From Lachnospiraceae bacterium UBA4364 (GTDB lineage: Bacteria; Bacillota; Clostridia; Lachnospirales; Lachnospiraceae): a stretch of 64,000 nt of DNA. The position numbers were made by a program, and so were the translations under genes. The first letter of the stretch is position 1. Every line of letters begins with the position of its first letter. The notes beneath the pieces are model-generated. The model was given only the letters and a program-made list of their open reading frames with translations, ran no database searches and had not been told where the DNA came from. The stretch is taken from assembly GCA_002393955.1 (NCBI GenBank), contig DGSK01000062.1:1694-65693 (forward strand), given 5' to 3'. Positions 1 through 10,078 of the stretch are shown here, piece after piece.

Positions 1-1568
1 AGTACGACGATGACGACGAGTACGAAGACGACGATGAGTACGAAGATGACGACGAGTATGATGATGACGATGAGTATGACGACGAAGATGATGATGACGA
101 TGGGGAAGAGGCCAGGCGTGTAGCTCTTAAAGAAGAGGAGCGCAGGCGCAGGGAAATGGCAAAAGCTGCCAGGAAGCAGCAGGCTGAGGAACGTAAGGCT
201 GAGGCTAAAGAGCGCAGGGCACAGGATGCCGCAAGGCGGGAGGCCAGGGTTGGTGAAAAGAAACAGCGCGAAGCCGCCAGGAAAGAAGTGCGGGACTCAG
301 AAAAAAAGAAGCGAGAAGCTGCTAAAAATGAGCAGATAAGGAAAAAACAGGCAGCTGCCGAAAAGCGCGAAGAAAGAGAGGAACGCAGACGGGCAGCAGC
401 AGAGTCAAAGAAAAAAGCCGAGGCTAAGCGTGCAGCTAAGGCGGAAGAAAAAGCCAGGGCCGCATCTGCTGCGGCTGCGGAAAAGGATCGAAGACGTCAG
501 GAAAAGGCACAGGCAGCTGCGGCCAAAAGGCAGCGTCGCAGCGGTGAGTCTTACGAGGAATCTCCGGGGCGCAAACGCGGCAAGCGTGAAACCGAGTACG
601 TATATGTGGAAGCTCCGAAGAAAAAAAGCCATCTGTTCAGGAATTTCATTGTACTCATATTGCTGCTTATCGCTATTCTTTTGGGAGGGCTTTATGCCGG
701 CGTAGGCTATGTTTACAGCAAGATGCATTACAATGAGATCGCCTCAGTTAAAAGCGAGAGTCCCTATGAGGGTGGTGTCATAAATGTTCTTATGATAGGA
801 AACGACTCCCGCACCGGTGATGATGACGGCAGGTCAGATGCCATGATACTGGTATCAATGAGCTCCGTAACACATGAGATTCTTTTTACCTCCGTTCTGC
901 GTGATGTATATGTGGATATCCCGGGGCATGGAAAGAACCGTCTGAATGCCGCATATTCGTACGGCGGTCCGGAGCTCTTAATGGAGACCATAGAGCAGAA
1001 CTTTGGAATAAAAGTAAACCGCTATGTCAGCGTAAATTTTGAGGCTTTTGCCACGCTGGTGGATGCAGTGGGCGGTGTGGACCTGAATCTTACCAATGAG
1101 GAGGTCCAGTGGGTAAACGCCTACCTGAATGAATATAATATGCTTCGCGGCGTAGATATGACGACCGACTATATGGATACATCTGCCAGCGGATGGCTGC
1201 ACTTAAACGGTGCTCAGGCACTGGCATACTCGAGGATCCGTTATATCGGAACGGATTTTGAAAGGACCAACAGACAGCGCAAGGTCATAAATGACGTGAT
1301 AGACAAGCTGCCGAATGCTATGATGACCAATGGCCCGCAGGTCATAGAAAATGTGTGCAGCGAGCTTACTACCAACATGACTCAGAATGAGTGCTATTTC
1401 CTGGTCCTTCAGGCCTGGAAGTTCAAGCTTTACGGAAGAGATTCCGGAAGCATTCCACTGGAAGGCACCTGGAGCGACTATACCACTGACAGCGGCATGA
1501 TGGTCCTGAAAATAGACTTCGATGCCAATAAGCAGTACTTACAGGAAAAACTGTACATCAAAAAATAA
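1..1568 (+). CDS. LytR-CpsA-Psr (LCP) family cell-wall protein, 5' end outside window
   Basis: The frame is open from the first bases of the window, so the gene starts upstream; the ATG at 156 is internal. The visible protein begins with an acidic tract of about 35 residues made of repeated Y/D/E blocks, then about 160 residues rich in K, E, A and R (probably helical), then one membrane segment near bases 640-705 (F-I-V-L-I-L-L-L-I-A). The extracellular part has LCP signatures: VLMIGNDSR, SDAMILVS, LRDVYVDIPG and the conserved R-x-x-R-Q-R near base 1265. LCP proteins transfer undecaprenyl-linked polymers such as teichoic acid or capsule onto peptidoglycan. The long charged cytoplasmic tail is unusual; its role is unknown. 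The MMPL gene follows 32 bp downstream. Confidence 0.9.
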   Translation, partial: YDDDDEYEDDDEYEDDDEYDDDDEYDDEDDDDDGEEARRVALKEEERRRREMAKAARKQQAEERKAEAKERRAQDAARREARVGEKKQREAARKEVRDSEKKKREAAKNEQIRKKQAAAEKREEREERRRAAAESKKKAEAKRAAKAEEKARAASAAAAEKDRRRQEKAQAAAAKRQRRSGESYEESPGRKRGKRETEYVYVEAPKKKSHLFRNFIVLILLLIAILLGGLYAGVGYVYSKMHYNEIASVKSESPYEGGVINVLMIGNDSRTGDDDGRSDAMILVSMSSVTHEILFTSVLRDVYVDIPGHGKNRLNAAYSYGGPELLMETIEQNFGIKVNRYVSVNFEAFATLVDAVGGVDLNLTNEEVQWVNAYLNEYNMLRGVDMTTDYMDTSASGWLHLNGAQALAYSRIRYIGTDFERTNRQRKVINDVIDKLPNAMMTNGPQVIENVCSELTTNMTQNECYFLVLQAWKFKLYGRDSGSIPLEGTWSDYTTDSGMMVLKIDFDANKQYLQEKLYIKK

Positions 1569-1600
1569 TTTTATTCATAGAAAAGAGGATTGATGCATTA

Positions 1601-4216
1601 ATGGAACCCGAAGAAACCGAACAGGCCGCTAAACAGAGTCCTATGCTGAAGGTGGCCACCTTCATTGTGGACAGGAGAAATCTATTTTTCCTGCTTTTTG
1701 CATTGAGCATGATATTCTGTGCTATATCAGCAGGATGGACAAAGGTGGAGAACTCACTTGCGGCGTACCTTCCCGATACAATGGAAACCCGCGTGGGTCT
1801 GGATCTTATGGACGAGCAGTTCGTGACCTATGGAACCGCCCGTGTGATGGTCATGAATATTGACCTTGATGAGGCAAATGATATCGCTGATGAGCTTAAG
1901 AAGAACAGCGATATTGCAATGCTTTCCTATAATGAAACAACTGACCACTATAATAATTTCTCTGCGTTATACAGTATTACATTTAATTATAAATCTGATG
2001 ATGACAAGGCGCTGGAAGCATTGGGTAAAGTAGAGCAGAGCCTGTCGGATTATGATGTTTATGTTTCCACATCCATGGGTGATCCACAGGCGGCGCTGCT
2101 TGCGGAGGAAATGAAGCCTATACGTATCATTGCAGTTCTCGTAGTAATTACCATACTTTTTCTTACCTCTCAGACATATGCTGAAGTGCCGGTGCTGCTC
2201 ATTACTTTCGGTGCGGCCGCACTGCTTTCCGCAGGTACCAATTTTCAGTTCGGAACCATCTCCTTCGTGTCCAATTCCGTTACCATAGTACTGCAGCTGG
2301 CGTTGTCTGTTGACTATGCGGTTATTTTCTGTAACCGGTATAAGGAGGAACACCAGACTCTGGGGATACGCGAGGCTTGCATTGTGTCTTTAAGTAAGGC
2401 AATACCCGAGATATCGTCCAGCTGTCTGACTACTGTCGGCGGATTGTTAGCCATGATGATGATGCAGTATGGTATAGGTTCCGACCTTGCTATCTGTCTG
2501 ATAAAGAGTATCTTCTTTTCACTGATGTCGGTTTTCCTGCTCATGCCGGGCCTGCTGATGCTCTTTGGTCCTTTAATGGACAAGACCAAGCATAAGAGTT
2601 TCATACCGAAAATAGATTTTGCCGGTAAATTTGCATTTGCTACGAGAAAGTTTGTGCCGGTCATCTTTCTTGTTGTCATGGTAGTAGCTTTCTTCCTGCA
2701 GAATAAATGTCCGTACGTATTCGGATATTCCCTGCTGAAGACACCTATAAAGAATGATGTACAGATAGCGGACGGGCTTATAGAGGACAGCTTCGGACGC
2801 AACAACTTCGTCGTTATGTGTTTCCCGACCGGAAACTATGAATCGGAAAAGAAGATGATAGCAGATCTGGAGCGTGAGCCGCAGGTAGATCACTGCATGG
2901 GTCTCAGCAATACCAAGCTGCTGGGGCATAACCTGACGGACAAGCTGACCGCCAGGGAATTCTCGGAACTCATGGACGTGGATTATGAAGTGGCACAGCT
3001 CCTTTACACTGCTTATGCGGTAAATGATGAAAACTATGCCAAGCTGGTAAACGGCATCAGCACATATTCAATCCCTCTGATAGATGTGATCATGTTCCTG
3101 TACGACGAAGTGCAGGAAGGGTATGTCACACTTGATGACGATGTTTATGACAGGCTGAAAAAAGCCCATGACACTATGCTGGTACTCCGGAATATGCTTG
3201 AGGGCGAGGAGTATAGCAGAATACTGGTGTATATAGATCTTCCCCAGGAGGGTAAAGAGACTTTTGCTTTCCTTGACCGCATGCATGAGATCGGTGAGGT
3301 TTATTATCCTGAAGACCAGATAATACTGACGGGTGACTCCACCAGCCAGCGTGACCTGAAGAACACATTCGCAAGAGATAATATCATCGTAACAGTGGGC
3401 TCCATACTCATAGTCCTGGCGGTGCTGCTCTTTACATTTATGTCAGCCGGTATGCCGCTGCTTCTGATCGCTGTCATAGAGGGTGCCATCTGGATAAATT
3501 TTGCAACGCCGACATTGCAGCAGAATAACGTGTTCTTCATGTGCGAGCTGATAGTAAGTTCCATACAGATGGGCGCAAATATTGACTACGCTATCGTAAT
3601 AGCAGGACGTTTTATGGAACTCAGAAAAGTAATGGACAGGAAAGAAGCTGTCATAGAGACATTAAATTTTGCTTTCCCGACCATCATAACCAGCGGCTCC
3701 ATGATGGTGCTTGCCGGTATGATCATCGGAAGGCTTTCATCCAACGGTTCCATCTGCGGCATAGGAAAGTACCTGGCACAGGGAACTATTATCTCCATCA
3801 TACTTGTTATGTTCGTTCTGCCTCAGATCCTGCTCATAGGTGAGAGGATAATAGAAAAGACCAGTTTCAAAGTGTCGGTTCCCATAAGGCTCGACCGGGT
3901 ACGCGGATATGTGAGGGTCGATGGTCTGGTGAGAGGACAGGTAAATGGCTTTGTTGTGGGTGAGATGCACGGCATGGTAAGAGGCGAAGTAAATGCCATC
4001 GTATCCATGGGCGGCATGTCTGCAGTAAATCCCGATGAAGTAAATCTCCTGCCGGGGGATGTGATACTGCCGGATGAGGCAGGACCTTCGGAAGGTACAG
4101 AGGTTCCGGATGACGGAGAGCCATCGCCCGGAGAAGAAACGGTAAATGATGACGGAGTGTCTGAGAGCACTGCTCAGGCAGATGCATCTGACAGTAAAGG
4201 AGATGCAAAGTCATGA
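1601..4216 (+). CDS. MMPL/RND-superfamily membrane exporter with beta-repeat cytoplasmic tail
   Basis: A protein of 871 residues with the two-halved layout of MMPL/RND (hydrophobe/SSD) exporters: one membrane helix, a large extracellular loop, five helices, then the same again. The motif LSVDYAVIFCNRY in the first half and GANIDYAIVIAGR in the second carry the aspartates expected for proton relay. Substrate is unknown; lipids or lipoglycans are usual for the family. After the last helix, residues about 765-805 show alternating V/G repeats (VRGQVNG, VRGEVNA) that look like short beta-solenoid turns, then a Pro/Asp/Glu-rich tail. The stop overlaps the ATG of the next gene by 4 bp, so the GLUG protein is probably translationally coupled and works with it. 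Confidence 0.88.
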   Translation: MEPEETEQAAKQSPMLKVATFIVDRRNLFFLLFALSMIFCAISAGWTKVENSLAAYLPDTMETRVGLDLMDEQFVTYGTARVMVMNIDLDEANDIADELKKNSDIAMLSYNETTDHYNNFSALYSITFNYKSDDDKALEALGKVEQSLSDYDVYVSTSMGDPQAALLAEEMKPIRIIAVLVVITILFLTSQTYAEVPVLLITFGAAALLSAGTNFQFGTISFVSNSVTIVLQLALSVDYAVIFCNRYKEEHQTLGIREACIVSLSKAIPEISSSCLTTVGGLLAMMMMQYGIGSDLAICLIKSIFFSLMSVFLLMPGLLMLFGPLMDKTKHKSFIPKIDFAGKFAFATRKFVPVIFLVVMVVAFFLQNKCPYVFGYSLLKTPIKNDVQIADGLIEDSFGRNNFVVMCFPTGNYESEKKMIADLEREPQVDHCMGLSNTKLLGHNLTDKLTAREFSELMDVDYEVAQLLYTAYAVNDENYAKLVNGISTYSIPLIDVIMFLYDEVQEGYVTLDDDVYDRLKKAHDTMLVLRNMLEGEEYSRILVYIDLPQEGKETFAFLDRMHEIGEVYYPEDQIILTGDSTSQRDLKNTFARDNIIVTVGSILIVLAVLLFTFMSAGMPLLLIAVIEGAIWINFATPTLQQNNVFFMCELIVSSIQMGANIDYAIVIAGRFMELRKVMDRKEAVIETLNFAFPTIITSGSMMVLAGMIIGRLSSNGSICGIGKYLAQGTIISIILVMFVLPQILLIGERIIEKTSFKVSVPIRLDRVRGYVRVDGLVRGQVNGFVVGEMHGMVRGEVNAIVSMGGMSAVNPDEVNLLPGDVILPDEAGPSEGTEVPDDGEPSPGEETVNDDGVSESTAQADASDSKGDAKS

Positions 4217-7200
4217 GAAAATTTAATTTAAGATCAGAAAATAAAATATCGCTTTCACGCATGGTTACAGTTCTTCTGGTAATTGTTCTGTGTGCAGACA
4301 TTACCTTTGATGCACTGACAGTATCTGCGTCATACCGGATACCGGAGGGATATACAGGGTATGATCCGGATAAAGAGAAAGAAGAAGCTGAAGATAAGGA
4401 AGGCAGGGAAGATGAAAACACCGCATCCGAAAATACACTTTCCGATAACGAAGCAAAGAAAAAAGAGCGCATAGAGATCAGCTCCCTGTCTGGGCTTCGT
4501 GAGCTTTCTGAAAACTGCCATGATAATACCTGGTCCGACGATAAGGAAGTGGTTCTGACTGCTGATATATCCCTGACAGGATCGGATTTTACCTGCATAC
4601 CGTATTTCAATGGTATTTTTGACGGAAACGGTTATAAGATAAACGGTTATGTATATGGAGGAGACGGCTATGTAACGGGATTTTTCCGCTATCTGGGAGA
4701 TGATGCCGTAGTCAGCAATATAAATATAGCCGGAACCATACAGGCTACCGGTGATGAGCAGGTTACCGGAGGAATAGTCGGAATAAACAGGGGCCGCGTG
4801 ATAAACTGTGAATTTATGGGCCGTGTGGAAGGCAAGTCCGTAACCGGTGGAATAGCCGGGATAAATGAGGCAAACGGCGATCTGATCGACTGCAATAATA
4901 ACGCTGCGGTAAACGGATATTATTTTACCGGCGGTATATGCGGAAAAAATTACGGAATGATTTCTTCGTGCATCAATAACGGTTCACTGAACGAGTCTGC
5001 CGAATGGATAAACGGCGAGGATGAAATGAACAGTGACGTACTGGAAATCTTAAAGCTTCAGTCGCTTAAGGAGATAAAGATGCAGAGCGGCCTGGATACC
5101 GGAGGAATAGCCGGTTTTTCAAAAGGCCTGATAATAAGATGTGAGAATCAGGAAACCGTCGGATACCCTCACGCCGGCTATAATGTGGGCGGTATAGCGG
5201 GCAGACAGTCCGGTACTATCATCAGCTGCACCAATAAAGGCGAGGTAAACGGACGCAAGGATATAGGCGGAATAGTGGGGCAGATGGAACCCTTCCTGGA
5301 GCTGGATTCTGCCGAGTCGCTTTCCAATTCCGTAACTGAGCTTCATGATATGATCGATAAGCTTTATGATGATATGGATAAAGGAAATGCGACACTCAGT
5401 GCGGACTTTGATCTTCTCAGGGATACAGCGGATGCTTCAGTGGATACCATGGATTCCCTCAGTACCGGAGTAGAGGATTATGTCAATACGAATACCGACA
5501 CCATAAATGATCTGGGTGACAGGGCTGACCAGGTAATAGATATGGCTCCGAAGGTTGTGGACAACGTGAATGCCGCAAGTAAGGATGTGGATGACCTGAA
5601 TGAGGCCCTTGATGATCTGAGTGATGCGATAGACGGTATCACGGATTACAAGGGTGAAGATAAAAAGACAGTGGACAGAGAGCGGGACAATATAGAGGCG
5701 CAGCGTAAGATCATGAATGAACAGGCGGCTCTGACGGAGGAAAAGTCTAATGAGATCTCGGAGATCACTGCAAAGTACAAAAGCAACCCGTCGAGACTGT
5801 GGACTGATCCGGCTTCTGCGGAAGACAGGAGCAGACTGGTAAATGCCCTTACCACTCTTATGGGCGCTTATACAAAAGAAACAGATGCGATATCCAGCAT
5901 AGCTGCATCTTCACTTATTCTCTCAAGGATATACGCGGAGTATGCTTCTGACGGAGTGGAGGATGCTTCCGATGCCATAGATGATGCTTCTGATGCTGCA
6001 GAAAAGGCAAAGAAGAGTGCGGATGTTGCACAGGAAGGCGTGGATGATATCGTAACCTACCTGAATGCCGAAAAGGAGCTTGAGCTGGTAGGTATCAGCA
6101 GGAGCGTGGAGGACGATGCGGATGCGCTCAATGCTCAGATGCACCAGATGAGCGATATTCTGAGCCAGCTTTCAGAGCATGCTGATGATTATCCTGCTGA
6201 TGTAAATGATGATCTGAGGGATATAAATGACCAGCTGGATAAAATCTACAACATAATAAATGATGACCTTACCCGTATGGAAGGCGGATTAGAGGAATAC
6301 TACAGCGATATTTCGGAGGAGACGCTTCTGAAGGCTGTCAACGGCAAGGTGTCTTCAAATGTTAACTATGGCAGCATAAACGGAGATATAAATGTAGGCG
6401 GTATAACGGGATCCATGGCCATTGATGAAAACGATCCTGAGGAGAATGCAGCAGGTACGGTTGAGACCGAGCTGGGGGGAAGATATACCACCCAGAATAT
6501 CCTTCACAACTGCATCAATCATGGATATGTGACTGCAAAGAATGACGGTGCAGGTGGTATCGCGGGCTTTATGAAGCAGGGGATCATAAACGCATGCTCA
6601 TCCTATGGTCCCGTAAAGAGTTCCGGCGGAAGCTATGTGGGCGGAGTGGCCGGACAGTCCCTTTCCGTGATAAAAGGCTGCTATTCACTTTGTACTCTTG
6701 AGGGTGAGGATTATATAGGCGGCATAACGGGATATGGCACTACCATTTCATCCTGCTTCGCAATGCCCCATATACCTGTAAAGAGCGGAAAGTGCGGAGC
6801 CATAGCAGGCCAGATCGAGATAAGCGATGATACGGAAGAGCTTATGCTTGAGAATGTTACGCTTAACTATTATGTAAGCGAGGATCTTTTCGGTATCGAT
6901 AACATCAACTATGTGGGAGCTGCCGAAAGGATAAGCTATGATGAACTGCTCAAGATGGGCAACTGCCCTTCGGATTTCAGGAACCTGAAAGTGCGTTTCT
7001 TTGTTGATGAAAATGTGGATGAAGATGAAGATGAGGACCTCAGGGAAATAGGAACCCAGGCACTTAAGTTTGATGACAGTGTCGACCTGATAGTTTATCC
7101 TGAAATACCCGAAAAAGACGGATATTACGGATCCTGGTCCGAGCTTGATACGGATACCATAGACGGTAACCTGGTAATAATAGCGGAGTACAAAAAAAAT

Positions 7201-7683
7201 GTGACCACTGTTGAAAGCAAAGAACGTGAGAGTGCATCTTCGAACCGGGCGCTGGCGCTGGTAAGCGGACAGTTTGACGAGGATGCGGAGCTTCATGCGT
7301 TCAATAATGCTGTAGCTGATCTGGATGAATACCGCAAGCTCCCCTATATCGAACAGATGGTATACGCCATAGAATTGACCGGCAATAGCGGCATGAACGA
7401 GGACGGTACGCAGGTAGATGCTGTTTTAAGGATACTGAATCCCTATGGGAAGAATGTAAGTGTATATAAATATAACGGATCCGGCTGGGAACCGTGTGGA
7501 TATGTGGCAATGGGATCGTACCTGGAGCTGGAGATACCATCTGAATATCCGATGTACTGCATAGTTCATGAGTATGATTATAAGTTTATTGCAATCGCTG
7601 GCGGTTCCGGCCTGGCTGCTATCGTGCTTATAGTGTTTGTGGTATTGAGGCTAAAGAAAAAGAGCAGGAAGAAAAAGGGTTAA
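4213..7683 (+). CDS. Large secreted GLUG-repeat protein with internal coiled coil and C-terminal membrane anchor
   Basis: A protein of 1156 residues: N-terminal signal or anchor (hydrophobic stretch near residues 17-33), a low-complexity E/D/K linker, and GLUG-type repeats (GGIVGINRG, GGIAGINE, GGIAGRQSG) at about residues 180-360 and again at 720-865. Between the two GLUG blocks lies a region of some 350 residues rich in D, A, N and L with heptad-like periodicity, which resembles the coiled stalk of YhgE/Pip-type proteins. A hydrophobic helix at about 1122-1146 followed by a basic tail suggests a membrane anchor. No catalytic motif is seen. The coupling to the MMPL gene suggests an envelope partner of the exporter, for example a periplasmic-side adaptor; this is inference. 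Confidence 0.8.
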   Translation: MRKFNLRSENKISLSRMVTVLLVIVLCADITFDALTVSASYRIPEGYTGYDPDKEKEEAEDKEGREDENTASENTLSDNEAKKKERIEISSLSGLRELSENCHDNTWSDDKEVVLTADISLTGSDFTCIPYFNGIFDGNGYKINGYVYGGDGYVTGFFRYLGDDAVVSNINIAGTIQATGDEQVTGGIVGINRGRVINCEFMGRVEGKSVTGGIAGINEANGDLIDCNNNAAVNGYYFTGGICGKNYGMISSCINNGSLNESAEWINGEDEMNSDVLEILKLQSLKEIKMQSGLDTGGIAGFSKGLIIRCENQETVGYPHAGYNVGGIAGRQSGTIISCTNKGEVNGRKDIGGIVGQMEPFLELDSAESLSNSVTELHDMIDKLYDDMDKGNATLSADFDLLRDTADASVDTMDSLSTGVEDYVNTNTDTINDLGDRADQVIDMAPKVVDNVNAASKDVDDLNEALDDLSDAIDGITDYKGEDKKTVDRERDNIEAQRKIMNEQAALTEEKSNEISEITAKYKSNPSRLWTDPASAEDRSRLVNALTTLMGAYTKETDAISSIAASSLILSRIYAEYASDGVEDASDAIDDASDAAEKAKKSADVAQEGVDDIVTYLNAEKELELVGISRSVEDDADALNAQMHQMSDILSQLSEHADDYPADVNDDLRDINDQLDKIYNIINDDLTRMEGGLEEYYSDISEETLLKAVNGKVSSNVNYGSINGDINVGGITGSMAIDENDPEENAAGTVETELGGRYTTQNILHNCINHGYVTAKNDGAGGIAGFMKQGIINACSSYGPVKSSGGSYVGGVAGQSLSVIKGCYSLCTLEGEDYIGGITGYGTTISSCFAMPHIPVKSGKCGAIAGQIEISDDTEELMLENVTLNYYVSEDLFGIDNINYVGAAERISYDELLKMGNCPSDFRNLKVRFFVDENVDEDEDEDLREIGTQALKFDDSVDLIVYPEIPEKDGYYGSWSELDTDTIDGNLVIIAEYKKNVTTVESKERESASSNRALALVSGQFDEDAELHAFNNAVADLDEYRKLPYIEQMVYAIELTGNSGMNEDGTQVDAVLRILNPYGKNVSVYKYNGSGWEPCGYVAMGSYLELEIPSEYPMYCIVHEYDYKFIAIAGGSGLAAIVLIVFVVLRLKKKSRKKKG

Positions 7684-7692
7684 TACTAAATT

Positions 7693-8637
7693 ATGGAAAA
7701 GATAAACGCGTATGCCAAAATAAACATTACCCTTGATGTCACCGGGAGGCTTCCCAATGGCTATCACACAATAAAGTCTGTCATGCAGCAGGTGGATCTT
7801 TGCGATGAGGTGACGGTTGAACGCATTGAAGATCCGGGGATAATCCTTACGGTTGAAAGTGAATGCGGGGGACTGTCCGCAGCCGGTCATGATCTGGTAC
7901 CCTGTGATGAAAAGAATATAGCATACAGGGCGGCAAAAGCGATTTTTAACGAAGCCGGGAATAAGGGACTAAGAACACCCGGTGTCCGCATCCATCTAAA
8001 GAAAAGGATCCCTGCGGCAGCAGGACTTGCCGGAGGCAGCACGGATGCAGCTGCGGCCCTTGTGGGGATAAATGAAGCCTGCGGTTTTGCCTTTACGGAA
8101 GAAGAACTGTGTGCTGTCGGCAAGACCATCGGTGCAGATGTGCCTTTCTGTATAAAAGGCGGAACTGTCCTGTGCGAAGGCATAGGCGAAAAGATGACCG
8201 AGCTTTCCGGACTGCCGGCTATTCCTGTCATAATAGCCAAGCCTGACGAGGCTGTATCCACGGCAGAAGGCTATGCAAGTCTGGACAGGGAGCTGGAGGT
8301 GGGCACCCTTGATCATCCCGATACGGACGGTCTGGCCGCTGTTATAGAAAATGCTGTTACAGATAGAATAGAACAGAATGATTTAGCGGGAGCTGTCGAT
8401 AGTCTGCTCCCTTTCCTGGTGAATGTCTTTGCCCCTATGACTGAAGAAAGTCATCCGGTGATAGCTGATATAAGGCAGGCAATGATTGATTCCGGAGCGG
8501 CAGGAGCGCTTATGAGCGGAAGCGGCCCTTCGGTCTTTGCACTGTATAAAGATGAAGCTATGGCAGCAGAGAGTGAAGCTTCATTAAGGAAACGCTTTCC
8601 GGATATATTCATATACAGGGGGAAGCTGCGCAGATAG
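7693..8637 (+). CDS. ispE: 4-diphosphocytidyl-2-C-methyl-D-erythritol kinase
   Basis: IspE phosphorylates CDP-methylerythritol at the 2-hydroxyl in the MEP isoprenoid pathway. At 314 residues it has the family length. The N-terminal AYAKIN motif holds the catalytic lysine (K9), the GHMP kinase ATP loop reads PAAAGLAGGSTDAAAAL from about residue 107, the catalytic aspartate is in GADVPF (D149), and the C-terminal GHMP motif is SGSGPSVFALY. The gene starts 9 bp after the GLUG gene, which places it at the end of the envelope transcript; undecaprenol supply for LCP-type ligases would be a logical link, but this is inference. Confidence 0.96.
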   Translation: MEKINAYAKINITLDVTGRLPNGYHTIKSVMQQVDLCDEVTVERIEDPGIILTVESECGGLSAAGHDLVPCDEKNIAYRAAKAIFNEAGNKGLRTPGVRIHLKKRIPAAAGLAGGSTDAAAALVGINEACGFAFTEEELCAVGKTIGADVPFCIKGGTVLCEGIGEKMTELSGLPAIPVIIAKPDEAVSTAEGYASLDRELEVGTLDHPDTDGLAAVIENAVTDRIEQNDLAGAVDSLLPFLVNVFAPMTEESHPVIADIRQAMIDSGAAGALMSGSGPSVFALYKDEAMAAESEASLRKRFPDIFIYRGKLRR

Positions 8638-8728
8638 AACTGTACAGTACCAATAAAGTAAACTTCACCTGAAATCCTCCCCAATTTTTCTGATAAAATG
8701 TAAATAGCCGTATCAGGAGGGGCATAGG

Positions 8729-9802
8729 ATGATCGATGAAAGAGATATAGAATGGACAGAGACAGCGTACATAAAGGATGAGATATCAAGATGCGACAGC
8801 TTTGAAGAACTCAGGGACAGCATTCTTCCAATAATCAAAGCACAGCATGAGGAGTGGAAATCTAAAATATCTGAAATACTGGATAGTACAGGGTATACCC
8901 AGCAGAGGTTCAGCGAACTCTGCGGTGTGAGCCGGGTATCCGTAAATAAATGGTGCAAAGGTGCTGTTCCGAAGAACCGGGAAACTTTTTTAAGGATAGG
9001 CATGGCTGCAGGGTATGATGTTCCGGATGTGAACCGCCTGCTTCACAGATATGGAAGATATCCCGGTCTGTATTCGAAGAGCCTTGAGGACTGTATCTGC
9101 ATATATGTCATCAGCAAGGGGGGTGAAGACCCGGTCAGTGAATATAATGCCATTCTGGATAAGATCAAGAGTGGCGTTCTTATGAGTGATGCGGTCCGGA
9201 ATGCAGAGGAAGTCAGCACTGTAAGATTTGATGAGAAGCTTTCTGAGGTTAAGGATGACGATGAACTTCAGAAGTTCATTAATGAAAACATTGCGATATT
9301 TACAGGCGCATTTCATAAATTATATGCTTATATAAAAGCAAATATCTATGCAAATTATCTGGATCTGGATTATGCAGGCAGCGTACATGAGATTTCTGAG
9401 ATACAGGGGTGGTCATCTTCCCTTAAGCAGTGCGTTTCGGCGATAAACCAGAGCAAGTGGTACCCCACAAGAAATAAGATAATATCATTAGCCCTTCATC
9501 TGAGTATGGATCATGAGCAGACTGATAAGATGCTTGCTCTTGCCCATATGGAGCCTCTTTGCGGAAAGAATACATTCGAGAGTGCTATCATGTTCGTAAC
9601 GACTTCGGCGGTACTTGCTATGTGCTTTGCGGCGGCAGGCGTTGCAGCATGGAGGCTGTCCGGATGGGGATGGTTTACGGAAAGCCAGTCAGTTCCGGAA
9701 TATATATTTATGGGGCTATGCGTTGCAAAGGGTATAAGAAAGGCCTGGAATAAAGGTTCCTTTTTGTTGTCAGAAATGTACTCCTGCTTTATTTTCATAT
9801 AG
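8729..9802 (+). CDS. Helix-turn-helix protein of unknown function with hydrophobic C-terminus
   Basis: A protein of 357 residues preceded by AGGAGGGG. Residues about 45-80 (TGYTQQRFSELCGVSRVSVNKW) form a clear Cro/C1-type HTH. A second region near residues 245-280 (KIISLALHLSMDHEQTDKML) has the same shape as the tail of an HTH domain and could be a degenerate repeat. The last 75 residues contain a hydrophobic stretch (TTSAVLAMCFAAAGVAAW) that does not resemble the rest, so either the protein ends in a membrane segment or the 3' end has shifted frame. Target and signal are unknown. The gene lies just before an AT-rich insertion bounded by direct repeats. Confidence 0.7.
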   Translation: MIDERDIEWTETAYIKDEISRCDSFEELRDSILPIIKAQHEEWKSKISEILDSTGYTQQRFSELCGVSRVSVNKWCKGAVPKNRETFLRIGMAAGYDVPDVNRLLHRYGRYPGLYSKSLEDCICIYVISKGGEDPVSEYNAILDKIKSGVLMSDAVRNAEEVSTVRFDEKLSEVKDDDELQKFINENIAIFTGAFHKLYAYIKANIYANYLDLDYAGSVHEISEIQGWSSSLKQCVSAINQSKWYPTRNKIISLALHLSMDHEQTDKMLALAHMEPLCGKNTFESAIMFVTTSAVLAMCFAAAGVAAWRLSGWGWFTESQSVPEYIFMGLCVAKGIRKAWNKGSFLLSEMYSCFIFI

Positions 9803-9903
9803 ATATGTTGGGGGACTTTGCTATTTATAGGTTTTAAAATAATGAATAGAATGCTGTTTTCTGATAAAATAATAAGGTCACTGATTAAAAGATAAAGAGA
9901 AAG

Positions 9904-9919
9904 AGTCTTTGCCCGGTCT
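9904..9919. repeat. Left copy of 16-bp direct repeat bounding the 9.9-13.6 kb insertion
   Basis: AGTCTTTGCCCGGTCT occurs here and, identically, at 13646-13661. The two copies enclose the two AT-rich genes at 10079-13628. The 276-bp gap 9803-10078 around this copy holds no ORF I can support; it contains TTTTCTGATAAAAT (about 9857-9870), which also occurs just upstream of the HTH gene and may be a promoter -10 context. Confidence 0.7.
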
Positions 9920-10078
9920 GATTATTCTGGAGATCCTGCTTATGATTTCAAACAATGATAAGTAGGCAAACAGGAAGGAATTTTACAAGAGTTAACTTTG
10001 GCTGAAACTGTTATAGCAACAATTGGGATACTATGATCAGAAAAGATTGGCGTAACTAGAAAATCCTTTGGAGTAAAA

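Noticed and set aside
3867..4610. Minus-strand ORF of 247 codons over the MMPL/GLUG junction
   Set aside because: Ser/Pro/Leu-rich translation typical of an antisense frame; both plus-strand genes are well supported.
9559..9753. Alternative frame in the 3' end of the HTH gene
   Set aside because: Considered as evidence for a frameshift, but its translation (Gly/Arg/Cys-rich) is not more protein-like than the annotated frame.
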